A program made the position numbers and the translations under genes. A DNA stretch of 35,120 bases. Origin: SG8-41 sp036555615. GTDB lineage: Bacteria; Pseudomonadota; Gammaproteobacteria; Burkholderiales; SG8-41. The first letter of the stretch is position 1, and the number at the start of each line of letters is the position of its first letter. Positions 6,830 to 13,817 of the stretch are shown piece after piece. The notes under the pieces were generated by a model. It saw only the letters and a program-made list of their open reading frames with translations. It made no database searches and was not told where the DNA came from. The DNA is taken from contig DATBKZ010000065.1 in NCBI GenBank assembly GCA_036555615.1, forward strand, positions 1 through 35,120, given 5' to 3'.

Positions 6830-6993
6830 AGCCTACCCGATCCGGAAAGCCGGGATCTGCACCCATGCCCGGTTCCTCCCATAGCGCAGTAGTAGGATGC
6901 AGTGACGTCTTACGTTTTGTCGCCCTTTTTCCGCGATGGGGCTTGCTTCCATCTGTCCGCTGATATATCAATAGCGACAGTAGCTTAGCCCTA

Positions 6994-7007
6994 TTGATTT
7001 AGATCAA
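6994..7007 (+). promoter_or_regulatory. Perfect FNR/Anr box upstream of the decaheme cytochrome cluster
   Basis: TTGATTTAGATCAA matches TTGAT-N4-ATCAA at all ten defined positions. Its centre (7000.5) is 41.5 bases before a start at 7042, and the -10-like TAGCAT at 7030-7035 is exactly where such a class II promoter needs it. FNR-type regulators carry an oxygen-sensitive 4Fe-4S cluster, so this predicts activation of the cluster under low oxygen. Confidence 0.8.
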
Positions 7008-7029
7008 AGTCTTTTTAGAATGACATTGA

Positions 7030-7035
7030 TAGCAT
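7030..7035 (+). promoter_or_regulatory. -10 element of the FNR-dependent promoter
   Basis: TAGCAT shares T1, A2, A5 and T6 with TATAAT and fits class II FNR spacing. No good -35 is present, as expected for an activator-dependent promoter. An alternative -10 is TAAGAT at 7045-7050. Confidence 0.5.
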
Positions 7036-7063
7036 CCGCCCTAATAAGATAGTCGGAGCGGTA

Positions 7064-7094
7064 CTCGGCAAAACGATGGCATCCTGATGCCGAG
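7064..7094 (+). other. Leader hairpin with two alternative folds
   Basis: CTCGGCA (7064-7070) can pair with TGCCGAG (7088-7094). Alternatively GGCAT (7078-7082) pairs with ATGCC (7087-7091). The two folds share bases and exclude each other. The position is 30-50 nt after the predicted transcription start. A regulatory RNA role is possible but no known riboswitch class was recognised. Confidence 0.35.
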
Positions 7095-7177
7095 GGGATG
7101 TGAGAGCGCTTCGCAACGCATTTCCATGCCGCGCATCCTTTGAGTTCGCGGCGATTTTCTGAAGCGTAGGGGGCAAC

Positions 7178-10048
7178 ATGAAGACCACACTCACGCGGCT
7201 GAGCTTTGCGGCACTCATCGTCGGTAGCCTGGCTGGCTGCGGAGATGGTGGTGGCGGCGGTGGCGGTGTGGCCCCGCCCCCGTCTGGTGGCGTCACTCTT
7301 CCCCCCGCGCTGACAGGTGCAGCGACGACCATTGATTACTCAAATGGAGCGACGCTATTTCCGACGATCACGCCCGTGATCACGGTGGGCGGCGCCGCGG
7401 TTAATAGCGCGCCAGTGGTTGCCTTTTCGATCGGAGATGGCAACGGCAATCCGTATGCCGGCTTCCAGAATATCAAGAGGTCTGACAACAATACCTATCC
7501 CAATTTTGCGTTTTCAATCGCCAAGCTGGTCCCGGGCGCCAACGGCTCTCCGAGCAAGTGGGTGAGCTACATCGTGATGAATACGGCGGGGACGCAGCCC
7601 CAGAGGCCCAGCACTGACAATACCGGCACGCTCCAGTACCTTGGCCAGGGCATCTACCAGTACACCTTCGCTCGCGACATCACCAAGGTCAAGGATCAGG
7701 TTCATGCGGTTTGTATCGCATTCGATCCTGCGACCGGCAAGTGCCCGGGAAGCGGATCCCCCAAAGAGGCGGACCTGGGCGACCTGACCTTCGATTCCAG
7801 CGCGCTCCATCGCGTCACGATCCAGTTCTACGGCGACGCCCCGGGCACCGCCTCCAACACTCCCGACGGCACGAATTCCGGCATCACAGCCGTGGACATG
7901 AGAAATCCCGTCAACGCCATCGTTGACTTCATCCCCGCTACCGGCAAGGCGGTCGCGCCCACGGACGCGGTCACCCAACGCCTGATCGTCGACAAGTTGA
8001 GCTGCAACGAATGTCACGGCAAGCTCGGCGGCCTTCCGGGCACCGAGAGCGAGAGCTTCCACAGCGGCAGCCGCTTCGACCCGAAATACTGTGTGGTCTG
8101 CCACACCGACCAGCGCAAATACGGGCGCACCAACGTCACGTCCACGGACTTCGCGTTCCCCGTAGGATCCAGCACCTATGTCGCGGACGGCGTTACGGTG
8201 GGCAACTTCCCAGTCCTGATCCACCGGGTCCATAAGGGCGAGGAGCTGATCAAGCAGAACTACAATTACGCCGGCGTGCTGCTGAACGAAACCTTCTTCC
8301 CGCAGGACCTCAGGAATTGCACCAAGTGCCACGACAACACTGCGCCCAAGGTCGCGCCCCAGGCAGGCAACTTCCAGACCGTTCCCAGCCGCCTCGCGTG
8401 CGGCGCCTGCCACGATGGCATCAACTTTGCCGATGGGACAGGTAAGACCAACAACGGCAAGATGATCGGCCACCTCGGCGGCGCCCAAGACGACGATCGC
8501 CGGTGCGCCCAGTGCCACTTTCCGCAGGACATCAAGTCCGTGTTCCACATTCCGGTGACCCCGCCGAACCCGAATAACTCGCTCGTGGTCGCGGGGGGCT
8601 CCGCCTACAGCAGCGCGGCGTGGATTGCGTCAAACCGGGACAATCTGCCACCAGGTGCGTTCAAGGTCGACTACGACATCAAGCGCGTCTACCGCGATAC
8701 GAACAGGAACCCGGTGATCGTGTTCAGGATGCTGCAAACTGTACCGCCTAGCACGACTGCAGTCGTCGTGCCGTTCAACACCGACACGACCGGGGAGATG
8801 TGGAACGGATTCTTCGGTGCGCCCAGTGTGTACTTTGTCTGGGCGGTGCCTCAGGACGGCATCGCTACTCCGGCCGATTTCAACGCCTCCGCGAGCGGTT
8901 GGCTGAAGAGACTTTGGAACGGCCAGCCTTCGAGCATCGGCACCTTGACTACATTGACTGGCGCGGACGCCGGCTATTACGCCGCCACGCTTACCGGGGT
9001 GACGGTTCCGGACAACGCCGTCATGCTCTCCGGCGGATTGGGGTATACCTACACTCTGAGCAGCAAGAATACAACGACGGGCGTCGAGACGAACGGCAGC
9101 CCGCCACTGACGCAGAAGGGAGTGAGCGATCCAATTCCAAGTAACAATTCAGTTCCGAGTACCACTCCCCAGGTCACTCCCCGATTTGATTTCTTAGCCT
9201 CTACGGTTGTGACGACGGTGCCGGATAACTTGGTCGGCGGCCTGGTCGTTGTCACTCCGGATAAGCAAATGGTAGCCACAGGTGCCGGCACTATCACTAG
9301 TACGCCACCAGCTTGCACTGCGACAACTACCACAGTTTGCCCTGCCATTAGTACTACGGCTTATAGCGGCCGGCGCCCGATTGTCGAGGATGCCAAGTGC
9401 AACAGCTGTCACCAGGAGCTTGGCCTGTTCACCGCGGCGGAATTCCACGCGGGACAGCGCAACGACGCGACGACCTGCGGGTGGTGCCACACTCCCAACC
9501 GAACCAGCAGCGGGTGGTCTGCGGATTCCTCGTACTTCATCCACGCGATCCATGCGGGCGGCAAACGCGAGAAACCATTCACCTGGCACGCATCGGCACC
9601 CCTGCCAAACCCGAAATCCTTTGCGGACATCGGCTACCCCGGCATCCTGAGCAAGTGCGAGACTTGCCACCTGCCCGGCACCTATGACTTCAGCGCCGCC
9701 GCGTCGCAAAGTGCCATGCCCAATCGCTTGTACAGGACAGCGGCAACCGGCACTTTCTCCACCCCTGACCCCACTACGCTTGCGGGTTACAGCCAATCGC
9801 CCTACGTGGCTCCGGGGTCCTACGGCTCAGGCTCGGCCAACACGGACCTGAACTTAGTGAATTCGCCAATCGCCACGGCCTGCTTCTCGTGCCACGATAG
9901 TAATCTCGCCAAGCAGCACATGGAGTCGCAAGGCGCTTCGTTCTACGTGCAGCGCAGCGTGGCTCTCGGCAGGGTCGAGTTGTGCATGCTCTGCCATGAC
10001 TCGGACAGTGCCTTTGGGATTGGCATCAAGGCCGTGCACAATAAATAG
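7178..10048 (+). CDS. OmcA/MtrC-family decaheme c-type cytochrome lipoprotein (large form)
   Basis: Outer-surface decaheme cytochrome expected to hand electrons to metals, other extracellular acceptors or neighbouring cells. The 956-aa protein has a lipoprotein signal (lipobox L-A-G-C21), a glycine/proline linker, an N-terminal beta domain (to about residue 270), five CXXCH sites (CNECH 276, CVVCH, CTKCH, CGACH, CAQCH 443), a second beta domain of about 295 residues, and five more (CNSCH 741, CGWCH, CETCH, CFSCH, CMLCH 936). This is the four-domain plan of MtrC/OmcA, but longer than the roughly 670-735 aa of the Shewanella proteins. The second beta domain ends in a Thr-rich stretch with a CX7C pair, perhaps equivalent to the disulfide known in that domain of MtrC. 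First gene after the FNR promoter; a terminator follows. Confidence 0.95.
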   Translation: MKTTLTRLSFAALIVGSLAGCGDGGGGGGGVAPPPSGGVTLPPALTGAATTIDYSNGATLFPTITPVITVGGAAVNSAPVVAFSIGDGNGNPYAGFQNIKRSDNNTYPNFAFSIAKLVPGANGSPSKWVSYIVMNTAGTQPQRPSTDNTGTLQYLGQGIYQYTFARDITKVKDQVHAVCIAFDPATGKCPGSGSPKEADLGDLTFDSSALHRVTIQFYGDAPGTASNTPDGTNSGITAVDMRNPVNAIVDFIPATGKAVAPTDAVTQRLIVDKLSCNECHGKLGGLPGTESESFHSGSRFDPKYCVVCHTDQRKYGRTNVTSTDFAFPVGSSTYVADGVTVGNFPVLIHRVHKGEELIKQNYNYAGVLLNETFFPQDLRNCTKCHDNTAPKVAPQAGNFQTVPSRLACGACHDGINFADGTGKTNNGKMIGHLGGAQDDDRRCAQCHFPQDIKSVFHIPVTPPNPNNSLVVAGGSAYSSAAWIASNRDNLPPGAFKVDYDIKRVYRDTNRNPVIVFRMLQTVPPSTTAVVVPFNTDTTGEMWNGFFGAPSVYFVWAVPQDGIATPADFNASASGWLKRLWNGQPSSIGTLTTLTGADAGYYAATLTGVTVPDNAVMLSGGLGYTYTLSSKNTTTGVETNGSPPLTQKGVSDPIPSNNSVPSTTPQVTPRFDFLASTVVTTVPDNLVGGLVVVTPDKQMVATGAGTITSTPPACTATTTTVCPAISTTAYSGRRPIVEDAKCNSCHQELGLFTAAEFHAGQRNDATTCGWCHTPNRTSSGWSADSSYFIHAIHAGGKREKPFTWHASAPLPNPKSFADIGYPGILSKCETCHLPGTYDFSAAASQSAMPNRLYRTAATGTFSTPDPTTLAGYSQSPYVAPGSYGSGSANTDLNLVNSPIATACFSCHDSNLAKQHMESQGASFYVQRSVALGRVELCMLCHDSDSAFGIGIKAVHNK

Positions 10049-10111
10049 CGTGACTCAGCTTGTGTCACGGTAAAGGGGCCCGGTTCGCTGGGCGCCTGCA
10101 GCAACATCAAG
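10049..10111 (+). other. Intercistronic leader with possible antiterminator arm
   Basis: Holds CGTGAC...GTCACG (10049-10054 and 10064-10069) and GGCGCCT (10091-10097). The latter is complementary to AGGCGCC at 10118-10124, which overlaps the left arm of the terminator at 10112-10120. Pairing of these two would prevent the terminator from forming. Whether this happens in the cell is an inference. Confidence 0.35.
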
Positions 10112-10146
10112 ACCCGGAGGCGCCAACGCTTCCGGGTTGTTTTTTT
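10112..10146 (+). terminator. Strong rho-independent terminator inside the cytochrome cluster
   Basis: ACCCGGAGG (10112-10120) pairs with CTTCCGGGT (10129-10137) with one G-U pair and an 8-nt loop, followed by TGTTTTTTT. It ends only 9 nt before the ATG of the helix-hairpin-helix gene, so downstream genes depend on readthrough, antitermination or a separate promoter. Confidence 0.85.
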
Positions 10147-10155
10147 AGACATTCG

Positions 10156-10509
10156 ATGAAACGCGGCATGATTCAGACCTTGCTGATTGCCGCAGCGCTG
10201 CTGCTGTCGGCCAGCGTGTGCGTGGCCGCCGAGAGCAAGGCTGCGGCGCAGACGGAGGCAGCCGGCACCCCTAAAGCAGCGGAAAAAGGCGCCAAAGCAA
10301 AGAAGCCTGTCACGCCGGACAATCCGGTGGACATCAATAGCGCCAGCAAGGCGCAGCTTAAGAAAATCCCTGGTGTCAACGACGCGGTGGCCGACAAGAT
10401 CATTGCCGGCCGGCCCTACTTAAGCAAGGCGCACCTGGTGACCCGCAACGTCATATCCGGCGTCCACTACGCGCAGATCAAGGACCTGATCATCGCCAGG
10501 CAGAAGTAA
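10156..10509 (+). CDS. Secreted helix-hairpin-helix (ComEA-like) protein
   Basis: A 117-aa protein with a signal peptide (MKRGMIQTLLIAAALLLSAS, cleaved near CVAA), an Ala/Lys-rich linker and a C-terminal helix-hairpin-helix domain (about residues 55-117): VDINSASKAQLKKIPGVNDA, then IIAGRPYLSKAHLVTRNVIS and IKDLIIARQK. ComEA-type HhH domains bind double-stranded DNA without sequence preference; short secreted forms are common in proteobacteria and mostly unstudied. Starts at 10156 or 10168 are both possible; neither has a good ribosome-binding site. It lies between two decaheme cytochrome genes on the same strand, directly after a strong terminator and 32 nt before the next gene. No haem motif is present. 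A DNA-binding role at the cell surface is speculative. Confidence 0.88.
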   Translation: MKRGMIQTLLIAAALLLSASVCVAAESKAAAQTEAAGTPKAAEKGAKAKKPVTPDNPVDINSASKAQLKKIPGVNDAVADKIIAGRPYLSKAHLVTRNVISGVHYAQIKDLIIARQK

Positions 10510-10541
10510 GGACGTGGCAGAATCGTGCTGTGGGTGACGTC

Positions 10542-12815
10542 ATGAACGGGGATCAATCAACGTTTCGCCCAATCGCGCTTGCCGCAGCGTGCCTCCTTCT
10601 TCTCACATTGGCCGGATGTGGTGACGGGGGCGGGGGCGGAGGCGAAGGCGGAACCGCGACCGGGGGCGCCACGCCCGTAACGGGAAATCCCCTGAACATC
10701 AACATCACATCGGTGACCACCGGCAGTCCGCCCGTCGTCAACTTCAAAGTCACCGACGAGACCGGCGCTGGCGTGTCCAGCATCACCGCCGCGGACCTGC
10801 GCTTCAATATCGCCAAGCTGGTGCCGGGATCGAACGGCGAGCCGGCCAGCTGGCAGAATTACCTCAACCGCGCCGTGAACGGAGCGGTAGAAGGCACCCA
10901 GGAGCGCTCGGCGGCGGGCTTTGCGTTCGGAACGCTGGTGAACCGGGGTGATGGCAACTACACCTACACCTTCGCCACCGACATCTCGAGCGCCGCGGCG
11001 AACCCCTGCCCCGCGCCCTGCACCGATGCGGACGGCAAGGCCCTGGACATCAGCTATCAGCCGGGCCTGACGCACCGGGTGACGATCCAGCAGGGCAACA
11101 GTGCCAAGCCGAAGGCGACCGGCGTGTTCGACTTCGTGCCGGGCGGCGGCGGCGTCAGCGCGCGTGACATCGTGCTCACCGCCACCTGCAATCAGTGCCA
11201 TAGCGAGCTCACGGCGCACGGCACGCGCATCGACACCAGGCTGTGCGTCACCTGCCACAATCCGGGCTCCTGGGTTGCCGGACCGCCCAACACGAGCGTG
11301 GATTTCAAGGTGATGATCCACAAGATTCACTACAACAATGCGGGGGCCGCTTTGCCGAGCGTTCTCGCGGGCACGCCGTACACGATCGGCGGCACGGACT
11401 TCTCGGCCGTCACCTTCACGCAGGACGTGCGCAATTGCGCCAGGTGCCATGACGGCACGCTGAGCGCGCAAGGCGACAACTGGAAGAACCGGCCGAGCAT
11501 GGCTGCCTGCGGCGCGTGCCACGACGATGTCTATTTCAGCGCCCAGCCCGATCCGGCGCGGCCGTATCAGACCGTCGCGCACCCGGGCGGCGTCCTGACC
11601 GACAACAGCACGTGCCTCCTTTGCCATGGTCCCGGGAAAGTCTCGGATGTGACGGTTGCGCACAACTTCCCGGCGCGGCTCAAGGCAGCGGCGGCCAAGT
11701 TCAAGTTCAACATCATCAGCACGACACGCACCACACCGGACGGCTTCGCCGTCGTCACGTTCTCGGTCACCGACCCCACCAATGGGAACCAGCCGTACAA
11801 CATCCAGACGGACCCGCACTTTAAGGAAATCGCCAGCGACGCGAGCACACTTTCCCTCAGCATCGGCTGGAACACGAACGCGACGCGGGATTTCGGCAAT
11901 GACGGCAGTGCGGCCAATTTCGGTCAGCCGATCCGGATCGACGCACTGGCCAACTCGGTGGCGGGCGGTGCGGGCACGTTCACCGTCACCTCCACGGTCG
12001 CGATTCCGCCCACGGGCACGGTGCGGGTCACGATGGAGGGGCACCCTGCCGGAGATGTCACCACTCCCGGGACGTTTGCCGATCGGCTCGCGGTAAGAAG
12101 CGTCTTCAGGGATTTCGCGATCACCGGTGCCGCGGTGCCGCGAAGGTCAGTGGTCGACATCGCAAAGTGCAACGTGTGCCATAGCGTGCTGAGCCCGCAC
12201 GGCAATAACCGCACCGACGAGCCCCAGGTATGCGCGGTCTGCCACAACCCAAATGCGACCGATGCGGGCCGGCGCCCGTCTGCCGCGGGCGTCCTTACCG
12301 GCGGCGCCGATGGCAAGCTGGAAGAGGCAATCGACTTCAGGACCATGATTCACGGCATCCACGCGGGCCAGGCGAGCAACGGCGGGTTCCGCGATAAAGG
12401 AATCACGGTCTATGGCTTCAGCGGCGCGAACGATTTCAGCCACGTTGTCTTCCCCGGAAAGCTGAACGACTGCACCGCCTGCCATATCGGATCGACCTAC
12501 GAGCTGGCGGGCATCTGGGCGCCGCCGACGGCGAACGGCATCCTGGGGACCACAACCACCACTGACCCTGCGGCAAACGACACCACGGATCCCGCGGCGG
12601 CCGACGCTGTGGACAACCTGAGGATCTCGCCGACGGCGGCGGTGTGCTCGTCGTGCCACGACAGCGCGGTGGCGAAAACTCACATGCAGGATGCCTTCAA
12701 TGGCGGGCAGTTCTCCGTTACGCAGGCGCAGATCGACGCGGGCACCGAGAACTGCACTTTCTGCCATGGCGCCGGCAAGGTCTTGAACGTCAAGTCCGTG
12801 CACGACATACCATGA
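10542..12815 (+). CDS. OmcA/MtrC-family decaheme c-type cytochrome lipoprotein (second copy)
   Basis: A 757-aa outer-surface decaheme cytochrome. The signal ends in lipobox L-A-G-C and is followed by a poly-Gly linker. Ten CXXCH sites are seen: CNQCH (216), CVTCH, CARCH, CGACH, CLLCH (358), then CNVCH (543), CAVCH, CTACH, CSSCH and CTFCH (738). Two pentahaem groups are separated by a beta domain of about 180 residues, close to the MtrC/OmcA plan. Sequence blocks such as FNIAKLVPGSNGEPASWQNY match the first cytochrome, so the two are paralogues, but they differ in length by 199 residues. ATG at 10542 is preferred to GTG at 10530. Its stop overlaps the MtrA-type start (ATGA), so it is coupled to the MtrAB pair and is the likely MtrC of this conduit. 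Confidence 0.95.
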   Translation: MNGDQSTFRPIALAAACLLLLTLAGCGDGGGGGGEGGTATGGATPVTGNPLNINITSVTTGSPPVVNFKVTDETGAGVSSITAADLRFNIAKLVPGSNGEPASWQNYLNRAVNGAVEGTQERSAAGFAFGTLVNRGDGNYTYTFATDISSAAANPCPAPCTDADGKALDISYQPGLTHRVTIQQGNSAKPKATGVFDFVPGGGGVSARDIVLTATCNQCHSELTAHGTRIDTRLCVTCHNPGSWVAGPPNTSVDFKVMIHKIHYNNAGAALPSVLAGTPYTIGGTDFSAVTFTQDVRNCARCHDGTLSAQGDNWKNRPSMAACGACHDDVYFSAQPDPARPYQTVAHPGGVLTDNSTCLLCHGPGKVSDVTVAHNFPARLKAAAAKFKFNIISTTRTTPDGFAVVTFSVTDPTNGNQPYNIQTDPHFKEIASDASTLSLSIGWNTNATRDFGNDGSAANFGQPIRIDALANSVAGGAGTFTVTSTVAIPPTGTVRVTMEGHPAGDVTTPGTFADRLAVRSVFRDFAITGAAVPRRSVVDIAKCNVCHSVLSPHGNNRTDEPQVCAVCHNPNATDAGRRPSAAGVLTGGADGKLEEAIDFRTMIHGIHAGQASNGGFRDKGITVYGFSGANDFSHVVFPGKLNDCTACHIGSTYELAGIWAPPTANGILGTTTTTDPAANDTTDPAAADAVDNLRISPTAAVCSSCHDSAVAKTHMQDAFNGGQFSVTQAQIDAGTENCTFCHGAGKVLNVKSVHDIP

Positions 12816-13813
12816 GCCGAAGTCCAGTTCTATCCGGCAGCCGCTCGCAATCGATGGCTACCAGGCAATCCCTCGCACGCGTGCTGCTCGCGCTGACGGG
12901 CCTTGTCTTCAGCGCCGTCGCAGCTGCCCAGGGCGCCGCCGCCCCTGAAGCGCCGAAACCTGGCCTGGGGACCGATTACAGCGAAAATGGCGCCGATACC
13001 TGCCTCGTGTGCCACACCGAGGCGTGGCCTTATCCGATCTTCCCGATCTTCAAGACCAAGCATGCCAACCGCGCCGACAAGCGCACGCCGTTCGCAGGGC
13101 TGCAATGCGAGGCTTGCCACGGCCCGGGCGCCAAGCACGCCGCCACCGCCAGCAAGGATGCGATCAACAGTTTCAAACCGACCTCCTTTCTTTCGGCCGG
13201 GGAGCGCAACAAGTTCTGTCTGAACTGCCATCAGGGCCAAGCCCGCATCGGCTGGGTCGGCAGCAAGCACGAGATCAACAACGTGGCATGCACCAGTTGC
13301 CACAAGCTTCACCTGGAGCGCGATCCCGTGCTCGCCAAGGCCGCGCAGCCGGAGGTCTGCTACAAGTGCCACCCGAAGGTGCTCGCGGACTTCAATAAGC
13401 CGTCGGTGCATCCGGTGCGCTTCGGCGTCATGACGTGCTCCGGATGTCACAGCCCGCATGGCTCGAGCGCCGCCGCGCTGCTGGCGAAGCCGACCGTGAA
13501 CCAGACCTGCTACACCTGTCACGCGGACAAGCGCGGCCCGTTCCTGTGGGAACATGCGCCGGTGGCCGAGGACTGCACCGTGTGCCATGTCCCGCACGGG
13601 TCGCCGCGCCCGGTACTGCTGACGAAGACGCCGCCGTTGCTCTGCCAGCAATGCCATACGGTGGCCGGCCATCCCTCGGTCGCGTACACGAGCAGCGGGT
13701 TGCCGGGAGGAGGAGGCGGTGGAGCGGCATTCCTGCTGGCCGGAGGCTGCATCAATTGTCATTCGCAGGTGCACGGGTCGAATCATCCGTCCGGCGTCAA
13801 ACTGATGCGATAA
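12812..13813 (+). CDS. mtrA: MtrA/DmsE-family periplasmic decaheme cytochrome
   Basis: Decaheme cytochrome that fills the MtrB barrel and carries electrons from the periplasm to the outer cytochrome. At 333 aa it matches the size of Shewanella MtrA. Ten CXXCH sites are evenly spaced from CLVCH (residue 64) to CINCH (313): CLVCH, CEACH, CLNCH, CTSCH, CYKCH, CSGCH, CYTCH, CTVCH, CQQCH, CINCH. The many distal His residues (for example CEACHGPGAKH, CSGCHSPHGSS, CTVCHVPHGSP) fit bis-His ligation. The start at 12812 overlaps the previous stop as ATGA; a start at 12854 (MATRQSLARVL) would also give a good signal peptide. An odd hexaglycine stretch separates haem sites 9 and 10. The barrel gene follows 4 nt later. 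Confidence 0.95.
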   Translation: MSRSPVLSGSRSQSMATRQSLARVLLALTGLVFSAVAAAQGAAAPEAPKPGLGTDYSENGADTCLVCHTEAWPYPIFPIFKTKHANRADKRTPFAGLQCEACHGPGAKHAATASKDAINSFKPTSFLSAGERNKFCLNCHQGQARIGWVGSKHEINNVACTSCHKLHLERDPVLAKAAQPEVCYKCHPKVLADFNKPSVHPVRFGVMTCSGCHSPHGSSAAALLAKPTVNQTCYTCHADKRGPFLWEHAPVAEDCTVCHVPHGSPRPVLLTKTPPLLCQQCHTVAGHPSVAYTSSGLPGGGGGGAAFLLAGGCINCHSQVHGSNHPSGVKLMR

Positions 13814-13817
13814 GAAC

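Larger units (their letters stand above)
6726..7177 (+). promoter_or_regulatory. 452-bp intergenic region upstream of the electron-conduit cluster
   Basis: No credible gene. The first part (6741-6829) is a diverged repeat also found downstream of the cluster. The second part (about 6900-7060) is markedly richer in A and T than its surroundings and holds a perfect FNR box (6994-7007), a suitable -10 (7030-7035) and a 10-bp palindrome TGATATATCA (6961-6970). The leader contains a hairpin at 7064-7094. AGGGGG, 6 nt before the ATG at 7178, is the ribosome-binding site. Confidence 0.7.

Noticed and set aside
6961..6970. TGATATATCA considered as a second FNR box
   Set aside because: The half-sites are separated by 2 rather than 4 bases, so an FNR dimer would not fit. 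Kept only as a palindrome of unknown meaning.
6753..6971. A 72-codon minus-strand open frame in the region upstream of the cytochrome cluster
   Set aside because: No ribosome-binding site, Arg-rich random-looking product, and it overlaps the flanking repeat.
7040..7177. Cyclic-di-GMP/cGAMP (GEMM) riboswitch before the first cytochrome
   Set aside because: The hairpins present do not match the conserved core of GEMM aptamers that I know; only unnamed secondary structure can be claimed.
10557..12044. A 495-codon open frame opposite the second decaheme cytochrome
   Set aside because: Antisense to a gene with ten intact CXXCH sites; no recognisable domain or ribosome-binding site.
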